The notes beneath the pieces were generated by a model. The model saw only the letters and a list, made by a program, of their open reading frames with translations, had not been told where the DNA came from and ran no database searches. Shown piece after piece: positions 30,256 to 41,900 of a stretch of DNA of 64,000 nt. The first letter of the stretch is position 1. Every line of letters starts with the position of its first letter. The position numbers and the translations under genes are program-made. Source of the stretch: Grifola frondosa (Eukaryota; Basidiomycota; Agaricomycetes; Polyporales; Grifolaceae); the NCBI GenBank assembly GCA_001683735.1, contig LUGG01000010.1, positions 372,001 through 436,000 of the forward strand. Reading direction: 5' to 3'.

Positions 30256-32108
30256 ATGCGATGGCCCACGACCGACCCAAGCCGCTCGCACAAGTTGTCC
30301 AAACTGTCGATATCAACCGACGGTTCCATCCCAACACGCCACTGCACATTTGACTCCGTACATTCCGGGCGGTGGAGCCATGCTGTAGGGATCCCCGCCG
30401 CCGTCGCCGGTTCCAACACGCGAACCGACTTGTCGTAACAACTAGGACCTGATCTGCTTTAGCTCCTGGAAGCTTGCTGTCGCAGTATTGTAGAAGTGTC
30501 GGGTACAAAGCGGGGCAAGGAGAATGCACGGCGGTGGGTGTATGCGTAGTCGGAAGAACTTCGAGTTCGGGAGGAAGAGAAGACTGCATCAGCTCAGATG
30601 CAGCTGTATCTATGGGCGAGGTGCACAGTAGCCTGAAGCCGCGAGAGTGCAAGGTATTTATGGTAGAATTTGCATCAGGATACAGAGGCGGGCACGATAT
30701 TTGATTAATTGCAGTCGCCAGAATTTCGTCACCGATAATCAATCCAATATGATCCGTCGTGTCATATAGCGCACCACGGATGAGATCAATGGTCGAAGCA
30801 GAGTGCTGGCGAGAACGAAGCGACTCGAAGGTGATGTACAGCTGGAAGAGATCGTTGAGCGTGAACGTGCATGTTTTGAACTCTAAGAGCGGCTGCAAAG
30901 CATTCCGAATGGCCTGCTCACGATCCTATCATGTGAAGATTCAGAATGTCTGATGAACCATTGTAGATTTATGAAAGCTTACAAAAATTGCACCAAAAAG
31001 ATCGAAAACAAGAAATCTGACGTCTCCAAGGGGCACAGCCGGTCGCTTAGTAGGCAAATAAGCGAACTGCGGTGTAGGTTCATCGTCCCAGGAAAATTCA
31101 TCGGAGTTGTCAACTACTGCTGGGACTGGTTCTCCATCGACAGGAATAGGCATCGAATAGAGAGCTTTTGCAGTATCCAGAAAGGCTCCTGTAAATTGTG
31201 GGACCTCTGCAGCCGCCTCCTCAAAAGCTGGAATCTCGAAGGTAGACTGCTTGGCTAAAAACTAAGTATAATATTGTGTTGAGCTAGCAGTGATGGTAAA
31301 GAATAGAGCACGTACCTCCCGCATCTGCTGTACCCATGATATAGTGAATGAAACACCCTTCCACGAGTATTCCATTGCTAATCTGTCAAAGGGAGAGTGG
31401 TGAGATTTGATCTGTGAGGGAAACCAATGAGTAGAACATACAAATGAAACATTTTGAGCTCGTCAAAAATGAGGGGTGTTCTCAATGGTACAGCGAGGTC
31501 GGTGAATGACAGCTTTTGAAATCTGAACTCTTGTGATTCGTGAAGCCACTCCGTAGGTGCTGTCCCGCTCCACGAGTCCCAGCCATCTGGTGCAGGTTCG
31601 CCTCCACCTCGACTTCTCTTCTTCAAGGCCAGGAGACGATCTCGCTGGACCATTGCCGGTTTGACGGCGCCGCAGAATTGGCGAAAGCTCCTTTCGTCAA
31701 GGCAATATTGAATGTTGGGGAATCTGTAACAGGGACAAGCTCCTTATTAGAGCCTGCTTGGAGGAAGGGAGCCGTGTGAACGAACAGTGGTCGTCCCATC
31801 GAGAGAGGTAGCGGTGGATCAACAATCAAATTCTCCACTCCTATCTCTTCCTCTCTCTCCCCTTTAGACTGCAAGAGAAAATAACAGCCATCAGCCACAC
31901 CTGTAGGCTTGTCTGGCGAAACAACAAATAGCATTGACTTCGGAGATGAAGGAGGCTTTGAGCCGATTCCAAGATCATAGCTCGAGACGCATAGTGCTAG
32001 AAATGAGCATGTTGGAGGGAACCTTTTCGATGCTTGTATACCGTATTGCGAAGTCCACCATGCAGATCGGTCTGGTGAAAAACGTACAACGATAAAAGAA
32101 CTAGACAT
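30249..32108 (-). CDS. two-part protein with a C-terminal HAD-like domain
   Basis: About 520 aa over several exons. The N-terminal half (SSSFIVVRFSPDRSAWW ... FDELKMFHL, then ISNGILVEGCFIHYIMG) matches no family I know. The C-terminal half looks like a haloacid-dehalogenase-type fold: VRFLVFDLFGAIFDREQAI (motif I with its Asp), a helical cap, RLLCTSPIDTAASE (motif II Ser/Thr) and DQVLVVTTSRF followed by RVLEPATAAGIPTAW. In that last motif the usual acidic pair is reduced to Glu, so catalysis is doubtful. Two bases are missing: near 31665-31675 and near 30421-30426. The stop codon lies inside sequence antisense to the methyltransferase pseudogene. Unity of the gene rests on phase-compatible introns and is not proven. 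Confidence 0.65.
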
Positions 32109-32203
32109 CAGATACAAGGTGTTTCGAGTTGTGTTGCGCCCCTAGAAGAGACCCGGTGAGAATTGATCACTTAGGTGGTGGTGGCTAGCAGGATTGGTTC
32201 AAT

Positions 32204-32232
32204 AGCGCTACAACAGCGCTACAACAGCGCTA
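32204..32232. repeat. 11-bp tandem repeat in a divergent promoter
   Basis: AGCGCTACAAC occurs twice, followed by a partial third unit (AGCGCTA). Each unit contains the palindrome AGCGCT. It lies between the HAD-like gene (-) and the methyltransferase gene (+). Confidence 0.85.
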
Positions 32233-32367
32233 ACTCTTGTAGGCGCGCAAGTGTGTCCCTACTCTCGATCGTCCCGCCAATCATTCGATCGCTAGTAGCG
32301 TGCGCGGTCTTAACACTATCGACTCCATATGATTGCGCTGTCCTAGTACTTATAGACCATTATTGTC

Positions 32368-33386
32368 ATGGATCTCGCCCAAGAGGACGACGTGGACCCG
32401 CTCAGCCATCTGCGACGCGACGACGACCCCGACAATATCGTCCCCGTCCAACCACCATCAATCCACGACCAGACAATTAAACTCTCCTTCTCTTCTCACG
32501 GAGATGGCCTGCCAAGTCCAATCATAATCACCCTCGCAATCGATGCTGCTCCAGGCTGCGGGGGAATCGCTTGGCCCGCTGGCGAGGTATGTCATCATCA
32601 TGCAATCAGCGCTCTTCTACAACACTGATCTTCCCTCCTCTTCATGGTAGGTTCTTGCAAGATATATCGCTGGTAGAGGCTCCCTCAATGGCAAGAACGT
32701 CCTCGAACTGGGCAGCGGAACTGGGCTCGTCGGTCTCATAGACAGGCGCGCTCGGTGCCAACGTCGTCATCACAGACCAAGCGTACGCCGCGTCCCCTTC
32801 CTTTCTCCCCACTCCTTATCCATGCGCACTTTCCACAGACCGCTTCTCCCGATCATGTCGCGCAACGTCGCAATAAACAACCTCGCGCAGGCAGTGGCGG
32901 TAGCCGAGCTCAACTGGTCCGCACGGCCCCGTCTTGTCTAACCCCGAGCTACCTGCTCACGCGTGCGCGCAGGGGCGAGCCCGTCCCGCAGTCCCTCCCC
33001 ACACCGGATCTCATCCTCGCCGCCGACTGCGTTTACTTCGAGCCCGCCTTTCCGCTCCTCGTCAAAACCCTCATCGACCTTGTGCATGATGCCTCTGTCG
33101 AAGTCCTTTTCTGTTATAAGAAGCGGCGGAAGGTGCGTTGTGTGTTTCTTGGTGATAGCAGAGCCCGATCCGACGATGTCTCCCTTTTGTTTCTGCAGGC
33201 CGACAAACGCTTCTTCACGCTGCTCAGGAAAGAGTTTACGTGGACAGAGGTCGGTCGCCTTCCTGATGCACAACTGATTTTTTTTCGGTCTCCTTATAAT
33301 GCGTCTTACAGGTGGCGGACGACCCACATCGGGATGTCTATTCGCGAGAAGCGATCTCTCTGCTACGACTCGTCCGAAAACGTTGA
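32368..33386 (+). CDS. METTL21-family protein methyltransferase
   Basis: Predicted SAM-dependent protein-lysine methyltransferase of the Methyltransf_16 family, about 237 aa. Exons 32368-32586, 32651-32782, 32839-32916, 32973-33132, 33199-33249 and 33312-33386. Motifs: CGGIAWPAGE, NGKNVLELGSGTGLVG (SAM-binding motif I), NVAINNLAQ, ELNWGEPVPQ and PDLILAADCVYFEPAFPLL (the post-motif DCVY block typical of METTL21 proteins). One extra base at 32741-32745 shifts the frame after GLVGLI; removing it gives AGALGANVV, the sequence seen in the pseudogene copy. The target protein is unknown; fungal relatives modify elongation factors or chaperones. Confidence 0.85.
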
Positions 33387-34597
33387 CTGTTCCAGCTCTA
33401 CGCTGAAACCAGAGTTAAATTTTAGGACGTGTTTTACGATGCTATGATCCGCAGTGGATTGTGCAAGACGTCAATTGATCAAACAATTATGATTGTTACT
33501 CGGTCGCGCTGCTGGGGCACGAGTTAGTTCGCAGGGATATTCCTTTCGTTCAACAATAGTCAGTAAATTCAGCACCGTCTATTTCACAGGATTCGACTCG
33601 AGCACCAGCGATTCCTGCCGGACGTTTGATGTCCAAATACCCCGTGCTCCAAACCGTATCCCGTGGCTTCAATATCTCTCTTCTCAAGCCGAGGGCAAGT
33701 TCCATCGCCAGCCGGACTGCGTTCTCGTCTCGGCTACTCGTCAGTATCTGTTCCGACTGTTCGTGACCATTCCATCATGGTAAAATGACAGCCAGAATAT
33801 GCGGTCGGAACGCAATACACCACATGATCGAGTATCTCCGCACAACTTCAGCCGATGCAGTGTAGATTTAGTTATGTTCATTCACACACATTCAGTGTTG
33901 TCTAGGGTGCGTCCAAGTTCACGTCCAAATTCTATCTTGACACACATGGTGTAAATATTACAGTAAGATGTTCGCATATGTGGATCATCATCATCGAGTC
34001 AGGTACAAGAGGGCATAGGCTCCATAGTGCAGCAGTACATATATGTTCTGATTTGAGGATCGTCGACTGTAGATGTAGACTCGTGATATGAGTATTAACG
34101 TTAAGCGAACGACATGTGCCAAAATGAAGTTGCACAGGACGTGGAAGACTTCAAAATGAATCAGAATTCTGACGGCAACAGCGCGATTCCAAGGGGGGAC
34201 GAAATTTGGTCCGGTTTGGTCCCAGGACGAAAAGACCAATCCGACCAATCTGACCTTAACCCTAGAATGACCAGACCAGTTGGGTCTGCCGGAGTCACGT
34301 GAGGCAGTCCGCGGAAACTCGATATGTTTTTTTTTGTTTTGATGCCACGGATGGACACACAAGAGCAGATTAACAAAAACATATAATGCAGAAATGTATC
34401 TCATGCATTGTACAGGTGAAAAAAATGAAAAAAGTATGAAAACAGGCATGTTCAAGAGCTTCAAGACTGTGCCACATTGCTTTGGACCACCTCCGTCTTC
34501 AGGACAGTTGCTGCCCCCAATGCCATCCCAACCCGCCCACAGCTTTAATATATTAGCTTGCTTGATGCAACTTGAATGCGGGGGCGCTCACCTACAT
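33387..34597. other. intergenic region without a gene
   Basis: About 1.2 kb. AT-rich, with diffuse GGTC/GACC-rich imperfect inverted words around 34205-34285 (GGTTTGGTCC, GACCAATC, GACCAG) and a T9-like run at 34327. No ORF with coding character seen. Confidence 0.5.
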
Positions 34598-35201
34598 TTA
34601 CACACCCGCCGGGCTCCGACGCCGCTGGGTGTCACGCAAGGACGGCAGTGGTGACGGCTGGCAGCTCGACCCTGCACGCGAGCACTCGTACGCGCCGATG
34701 AGCTTCTCCATGTCATGCTTGCACCGCGCCTCCTCCGCCGCGTGCAGCTTCTCCAGTCGGATGTCCTCACCCTCGGCCGGGAGCATCCATCGCTGGCCCC
34801 GCTTGTGCCCGAACAGCTGCTCCCCGAAGCGCAGCAGCCATCCGCGCCAGGTGTGCAGCCCCGCGATGCGCTTGGCCGTCGCGAACTGGGCAGTCGCCTG
34901 TGCGTGGCGCTTGCGCGCGCATCGCCGCCAGAGCATGAGTACGATGATGAAGATGAAGGCGCAGCTGAGCGCCATGAGGAGGATCTCCCACCACGCGAGC
35001 GCGCGTCCTGAGCTCGTCCTGAGCTCGAGGACGTGGTGTTGGTGGTGGGGATGTTGATGCCGGTGGAGGGAAGGGGAATGCCTGCACTCGTGCCCGAGGC
35101 ACACTCAAGTGATGGATGCACGCACCTGCGTCGACGTCAACAGTTCTGCATGATGTTTCATTGTATCCCGTGAGACTGGGAGAGTGCCACTGCGACGGCA
35201 T
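34598..35201 (-). CDS. single-pass membrane protein, unknown function
   Basis: At least 182 aa; exons 35201-35126 and 35081-34598. A short Ser/Thr-rich extracellular part (INIPTTNTTSSSS) precedes one strong membrane helix (ILLMALSCAFIFIIVLMLW), a basic stop-transfer patch (RRCARKRHAQ) and a cytoplasmic region with Trp and Arg clusters (FATAKRIAGLHTW, LLRFGEQLFGHKRGQRW) and a Glu-rich helix. Agaricomycetes have many such Ser/Thr-rich one-helix proteins, but I cannot name a family. The exon-2 frame is broken by an 11-bp tandem duplication at 35005-35026; one unit restores SSSSGRALAWWE. The first exon, and possibly a signal peptide upstream (LLYQLLYLCLLSSGAA in one frame), is uncertain. Confidence 0.6.
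35005..35026. repeat. 11-bp tandem duplication inside a coding exon
   Basis: GTCCTGAGCTC occurs twice in a row. A single unit keeps the membrane-protein frame open, so the duplication is recent or an assembly artefact. Confidence 0.8.
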
Positions 35202-35666
35202 CAGTAAATAAGCTAGCGTACTAGGATGGAATCATTGTTCGCAGCACCAGAAGATAGCAGACACAGATACAATAGCTGGTAAAGCAGATCTGAGAGAGTG
35301 AAGACAAAAGATAATGGAAGACGAGCGGCAACAAGTGCGCTTGCCTTCCCAGGGAGACTCGAGAGGGGGACCCTGGGTGCCTATTTGGGTGGTTGTCGGG
35401 GCACCCTGGGCCGCCATGCGGCCCGCCTGCGGCGGGCGAAACCCTTGGAATGACTAATTTGCCATTCTGACCCTGCAAATGCTGACCAAAAGAATTAGTG
35501 CTCGTGATCCATCGGCTCTTCTCGGCCGGTGTGTACCCCGCACTTTGGATTCGAGAATCGACTCATTCGAGTCAACATAGACTTCAGTCTCTATTTATTC
35601 TGCCCATCTCAAAACCTTCTTCTGCTATCGGAGACTTGTATCGCCACCACCATTACTACCCCCGAA
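35202..35666. promoter_or_regulatory. divergent region with competing hairpins
   Basis: 465 nt upstream of LEU1 and of the membrane-protein gene. It contains two overlapping perfect 7-bp hairpins (35408-35424 and 35421-35437) and a looser inverted pair (35370-35381 with 35398-35410). Confidence 0.5.
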
Positions 35667-38394
35667 ATGCCTGCTCCAGTACAGCAGCCACGCACTTTGT
35701 ACGACAAGATCTGGGACGACCATGTCGTGTATGTCCATAACGTTTTCAATTTGTCTGTCGCTGACTGATTCTTATCCTGGCGGCCCACAGAGACGTCAAA
35801 GAGGATGGACTGGCTCTCATCTATATCGACCGGTATGTCACCGGGCGTTGTGTTTCCGCACGCGTGTGATGCTCACGTCTATGCTCTCAGGCATCTAGTG
35901 CACGAAGTCACCAGCCCGCAGGCATTTGAGGGACTGTACGTCCGCGCCTTCTATTACATTGCCATACCTCTCTGAGCGAACTTTGCACAGTCGGAATGCA
36001 GGCCGCCCCGTTCGCCGCCCAGACTGCACCCTTGCTACTGTGGACCATAACGTGCCGTGAGTGTCCACCACCCCACTCCATATCTCACCATCTCACCTCC
36101 GGACGCAGCACGTCGTCGCGCAAGAACTTCACGAATGTGCAGTCGTTCATCAAGCAGCCCGAGTCCCGCGCACAGTGCCAGGCGCTCGAGGAGAACGTGA
36201 AGGAGTTTGGGCTTACGTATTTCGGGATGACCGATAGACGGCAGGGTGCGTTTCGTCCCCGATTGTCTCTGGATTACGATATTTAAACTACGGATCAGGA
36301 ATCGTCCACGTTATCGGGCCCGAGGAGGGTTTCACTGTATGTAGTCAAATCCGTCGCTTAGAGGATCGATGATGACGTTCGTTCCAGCTGCCCGGCATCA
36401 CCTGTGTTTGCGGAGATTCACACACTTCCAGTACGCCCTTCTTACCATTCACCTCCGCCCGATACTCACCATACTCGACTTGTAGCGCACGGTGCATTCG
36501 GGTCCCTCGCCTTTGGGATCGGAACATCGGAGGTCGAGCATGTCCTCGCCACCCAGACCCTGATGCAAAAGAAGGCAAAGAACATGCGCATCACCGTCAA
36601 CGGCAAGCTGAACGAGGGTGTCACGTCGAAGGACGTCGTCCTCCACATTATTGGTGTCATTGGCACCGCTGGCGGTACAGGCTGTGTCGTCGAATACGCC
36701 GGCTCCGTCATCCGTGGATTCAGCATGGAAGCGCGCATGAGTATCTGCAACATGAGCATCGAGGGCGGTGCACGTGCGGGCATGATCGCCCCGGACGATA
36801 TCACCTTCAACTACCTCCGCAACCGCCCGCTTGCGCCGAAGGGCGAGGTCTGGGACCGTGCTGAGGCGTACTGGCGCACGCTGAAATCAGACGAGGGCGC
36901 AAAATTCGACATCGAGGTGAACATTCGCGCAGAGGACATTGTCCCCACCGTAACCTGGGGCACGTCGCCGCAGGACGTCGTGCCCATCACAGGCGCCGTC
37001 CCCGACCCGACGACCGTCACGGACCCGACGAAACGCGCATCCATCGAGCGCTCGCTGAAGTACATGGGCCTCACGCCGAACACGCCGATGGTGGACATCA
37101 AGATTGACAAGGTGTTCATCGGATCGTGCACGAACAGCCGCATCGAGGACCTGCGCTCTGCGGCCGCCATCGTGCTCGCGGCGGGCCCAGAGGCGCGAGT
37201 CGCGGACGGCGTGTACGCGATGATCGTGCCCGGTTCGGGGCTGATCAAACAGCAGGCGGAGGCGGAGGGCCTCGACGCGGTGTTCAAGCGTGCGGGCTTC
37301 GACTGGCGCGAGGCGGGCTGCTCGATGTGCCTCGGCATGAACCCGGACCAGCTGTCGCCCGGCGAGCGCTGCGCGAGCACGAGCAACCGCAACTTCGAGG
37401 GGCGCCAGGGCCCCGGAGGCAGGACGCACCTCCTCAGCCCCGCCATGGCCGCCGCTGCCGCTATCACTGGCAAGTTGACGGACGTACGGAAGTTCCTGGG
37501 TGCAGACGCGCAGGCGCAGGCTGCGGCGGGGCCGAAGCTGAAGCTCTCTAGTGCAATGGAGTTCCTGACCGACCCCGTACTGCCGTCTCCGTCCCCCCAT
37601 CCTCATCACACGGAAACAACTGCGCCGGCCGTCGAGAAGCCCCTACCTACCGCGGACGCGCCCCCGAGCGTTGAGAAATTCACGGTCCTCAAGGGCTACG
37701 CTGCGGCGCTGCACATCGAGAACATCGACACGGATATGATCATTCCGGCGCGGTTCCTCAAGACGCTGAAGCGCACGGGCCTTGCGGACGCGCTATTCTT
37801 CACTATGCGCAGGACGGAGACAGGCGCACCCTCGGACTTCGTGCTCAACCGCGAACCGTATACGCAGTCAAAAATCCTGGTATGCGATGGGCGGAACTTT
37901 GGCTGCGGAAGCTCGCGCGAGCACGCACCTTGGGCACTGTAGGTTCTTTGAGTTTATCGGCTAGGCGGAGTGCTGATCGTGACGTGCTGCGCTACAGGAA
38001 GGACTTCGGTATCCGGTGCATCATCGCGCCTAGTTTCGCAGATATCTTCCGGAACAACACCATGCAAAATGGCATGCTTCCTGTCACGCTGTCAGAGGAA
38101 GACTGCCGCGCGCTCGCGCAGGATGCGGAGGCCGGGCTCGAGCTTGAGGTCGACTTGGAGAAGCAGGAGGTGCGGCGGCCGAATGGCACGGCGATCCCGT
38201 TCACGGTGGACCCATTCCGGAGGCACTGCCTGCTGAACGGGCTGGACGACATCGCGCTGACGCTGCAGAAGGCAGGCGCGATTGAGGAGTTCGAGCAACG
38301 CCGCAGCCAGACTTGGCCGTGGCTGGACGGGTTCGGGTACAAGGGGACCAAAATCCCCGTCTCGCCGTCGAAGCCGAAAAAGATGGAGTGGTGA
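35667..38394 (+). CDS. LEU1: 3-isopropylmalate dehydratase (isopropylmalate isomerase)
   Basis: Single-chain fungal enzyme that isomerises 2- to 3-isopropylmalate in leucine biosynthesis; 760 aa, the normal length. Nine exons join in phase: 35667-35728, 35791-35832, 35891-35935, 35991-36056, 36109-36245, 36299-36336, 36388-36430, 36486-37938 and 37998-38394. LeuC half: [44 protein letters not shown], and [14 protein letters not shown] with the 4Fe-4S cysteines. A Pro/Thr linker follows, then the LeuD half: [16 protein letters not shown] and [17 protein letters not shown]. No frame correction needed. In fungi expression usually follows the leucine regulator Leu3 through CCGG-type sites; I did not identify one with confidence. 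Confidence 0.97.
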
Positions 38395-38927
38395 GCTGTT
38401 TTGCTTAAAGTTTGTGCTAGCTACTGTAGGATATGGGAATTTCACGCCACTGCTCTGCTGCCTGTGTTTGTGGTGTTGCTGCGAGACGCAAATTACTGCT
38501 ATTTAGAGCGATTGAGGCGTTTGCGATGGACCCGGAGACTTCGAAGTTCATGGAGACCGCAGCGAGGAAGTTGGCACACGTGAGGTGAACGCGTCGGCAG
38601 AAATGCCAGAGAAATGCCAATCAAGTCACAAGTGCCAATCAACATATGCATGGATATTGCCAATCAATGCATGGATACGTATCAACGAAGGCGGAACGGA
38701 GTTACGAGTTCGTCGCAAGTAAATGGAGAGGCGGGAAAGAGATCTAGTGACGGAGACCGAACACGCCAGACGTCCGGTGGTTTGCGCGTGTCGGACCAGC
38801 AGCAGCCTTTGACAACGGCTTCCATACTTAGTCTCGCTTTGATGCTTCTGACCTTTGTCTCTTTTCAATCGTATTTGAATGAAACCCTCCGTGGACTCTC
38901 CGGCCACACTTCAGCATCGCCGTCGAG
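38395..38927. promoter_or_regulatory. intergenic region with three CCAAT boxes
   Basis: 533 nt before the CUE-domain gene. CCAAT occurs on the + strand at 38617-38621, 38635-38639 and 38660-38664, each inside GCCAATCA, with an ATGCATGGAT direct repeat beside the third. This layout fits binding by the CCAAT-binding (HAP/NF-Y) complex. Confidence 0.55.
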
Positions 38928-41900
38928 ATGTCTGCGTGCCCCCAGCTCCAGACGAGCGCTCCATATCCCCTGTCTCCTAGCCCGGCGCAGAGCATGTATG
39001 GGGATGATGGTACGTGTTTTACCTTGATATCTTCCAAGCGTTTCGCCTTCTAGTCCTCACCCCGATGCCATACGAAGCATCACTACCACCGCAGCTTCGC
39101 CCCACCATCACTAGGCGTGAGACAGATCACATTCTCTCCTACTACGAGTCCGACCTCGCTGGTCGAACCTACATCTCGCCTGACACTGATGCAGACTCAC
39201 CATCACTTTCTCTCGAGTCCTCTATGTTCTTTCCCTCCGACTCCGACTCCTCATCCGCAAATGGTTACGCCAGTGCGCGGGCACCTCAGAGCGCCGAATT
39301 AGACTTACCGCCGGCTGCGCCTAGCCGACACACTCGACGGTCGAGCGTGCCCTCGGAAGGCGGTGCGGACAGGCGTAGACTTGCAATTGTGGAGATGGAC
39401 AGTACAGCCCCGCTTTCTGTTGCTCGTAAGAGAAGCGGAGGGCTGAATGAGTCCGGAAATCCCACTTGTTCTCCCATATCAATGGGCAGCCTCCTCTCGC
39501 GACGGGGCGTCAATGTCAGCGGCCTCGCATTAATGGCACCACCGGACGCGTCGCCCAGGACATATACAGACCTCACCCCTCCTACGACCGCCCCCATCAT
39601 AGTCAGCGACCGCACCGCACATCTGCCGCACTCCGCTGCCCACCACCGTTCTGCATCAGAAGCTGTTGAAGCCGCGGGCAAGTCTCGACTTCATCGCAAG
39701 TCCTCCCGTGACGTTGGCATTGTGGGGGTGGGTTCTGCATCTAGTGCTTCGGATAGTTTGGGCCCGGTGAGCCCAACCAGTGACGAATTCCACCTATACA
39801 CACACACCGAAGATCTGCGAGTGCCCATCTTTCAGACTCCAGCCAGTCCCGTCCCCCACTCCTGGTGGCACTCCCGAGCTGTCGGACTCAAGTGTTTATC
39901 AATCGCCGCAGTCGCCGGAATACGCATATATGGAGACAAAGGCGCAGCTTAGCAGATGGGAGGAGGTCGTGACGCCAGGCATAGGAGAGTACAAGGATAT
40001 TCAGCAGCCCGTTGTGGTCCCGTGGTTGTAGGTTTAACGCCAGAGTTAATGCGACGGCAGGAAGAACCACAAGAAGCGTCCGCTGAGCTGAAGCATGCAT
40101 CCGCACCCATGCGATCATCTCCACTTCCACTGCAAGTCAACCCCGCTCGCAGCACTTATCAACATTACCAACCTGGGGTCCACGCCACTGCTGGACCGCT
40201 GCCTCCCCCGCCTAGAGCGCTGTTCGAGAACAATCAGGGTGTGGGACCACGTCCGCGCCCTCCTCGACAAAGGCCGTTATCTCCGAGTGCCAGACGTGAA
40301 TTGGATGAGATCAAGGAGGCTTTGCAGCTACCGAATTCGGTGTCCGCCGCTCTTGCTGCGAAGGTACCTCCGCCAGAAGCTGCGAAGCGCCCCAGCGTCG
40401 AAATCCCTACTACACCTGCTGCTTCCGCAGATGGCCATGATGGAAGATCTGAGTACGTTCGACATCTTTTATCAATCACCCCCGAAGAAGGTATTTTGAC
40501 TGCTGCTTTTCTGTAGATCCCCGGGAAGAGCATCTTTGCCCAGATCGATCCACACACGAGAAGGGGCGTTCCCGCCGTCGACACTATATACTTCACCTCC
40601 AACGCAGCTCCCTGTAGCCACTACAAATGAGAGCTCATATTTGTCTCACACGGACGACCATTCAATCGTGGTAGTCGAACCGAGGTCCGACGTGGAAGAC
40701 GAGTCTGGTGCACGAAATGACCCCGTGCGGAGATCAGGTCTTGAGCTCCATCGCGAGAATAGCTGGGTCAGTATGAGCCAGGACGTAGCCACGCACAACA
40801 TCTCACCCAATGGGGGCAAGGGCGTTATTCGAGCCGCGTCTGGATCACACTCATCTTCGTCTTCCAGCACTCCGTCCCGCCTTCCCGTCCCGCCGCCTAA
40901 GACTATTCGTGGCTCAGACGATGAGCGGATGGGCTCGGGCACAAGTGGGCTGAGAGCAACGCTGTCGAACCTGAAGCGCTTCTCCTCACTGCCGCGCACA
41001 CCATCGCCCATATCCATCAGAAAATCGCCGAGCTCGCGGCAATCGTGCACGCCGTCACCACCGGTGATCCGCTCGCGCGTATCATACAGGCCGAAGATCC
41101 TCTGCGCGTGGCCGGACGCAATGAACTGTCAGGATGTCGTTGCGGGCAGGAGTGCACTGGAGCGTTCGCTGGGATATGCGCGCAAAATCAATGAGTTGGC
41201 TATGTATGACTGTGGCTTGGGCGATTGGGTGGTTGCTTATAAGGGTAAGTGTTATTGATGGGTATAAGTGCAGATGCTAACTATCATTACGTCTGCAGGG
41301 GCCGGCATGCGGACAACGCAGACACCGCGTCAGATCCTGCCTCCATCTGTGCTGTCGGCCCATGCTCCACAGCCCCGACACACCTCTCATGGATCCATGG
41401 CATCGGAAGCGACGTTCCCCACACGCCCGGACGCCTACACCGCAACCAACCTATCCTCACAGACAATAGATGTTCCCTCACCTCACACCCCACCACTTCT
41501 CTCCCATACCCATCATTACCCGCCGCCTCCCGCTCTGGCCCAGCGCGTTCGTCTACACTAATGGTTCCCCCAACATCACGGACGATGCAGCTGCCCCTCG
41601 GCACCAAAAGCACGGGCTTCTTTGCGTCAATAAGTAGGAAGACCAGCTTACGGAAAGAAAAGGGACCGCTGAGTCCACCGTCCCCGGGCAAAGTGCTGAG
41701 CAAGCGGTTGCCCGGCCGAACGAGTCCGAATGTCGCGCTGCGCTCCGTGCAGGTAACCAGCCCGCCGACAATCCCGGGTGGCCCGCGTGCGCCGCCTGGG
41801 CGCGTGCAGCGCTCGAAGACGTTTTCCATATCGGCGAGCCCGCCTCGTGCGCTGAAGCCAGATCCTCCACCGCAAAATAATCAACGGCAGAGCTCTGTCA

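Noticed and set aside
34255..34275. TTAACCCTAG-like telomere word
   Set aside because: A single CCCTA unit with no tandem array; chance match.
34205..34290. Possible terminal inverted repeats from GGTTTGGTCC/GACCAATC words
   Set aside because: Matches are short and imperfect, with no target duplication and no transposase nearby.
36811..37609. Long minus-strand open frames across LEU1
   Set aside because: They are shadows of the GC-rich LEU1 exon; nothing in them matches a protein family.
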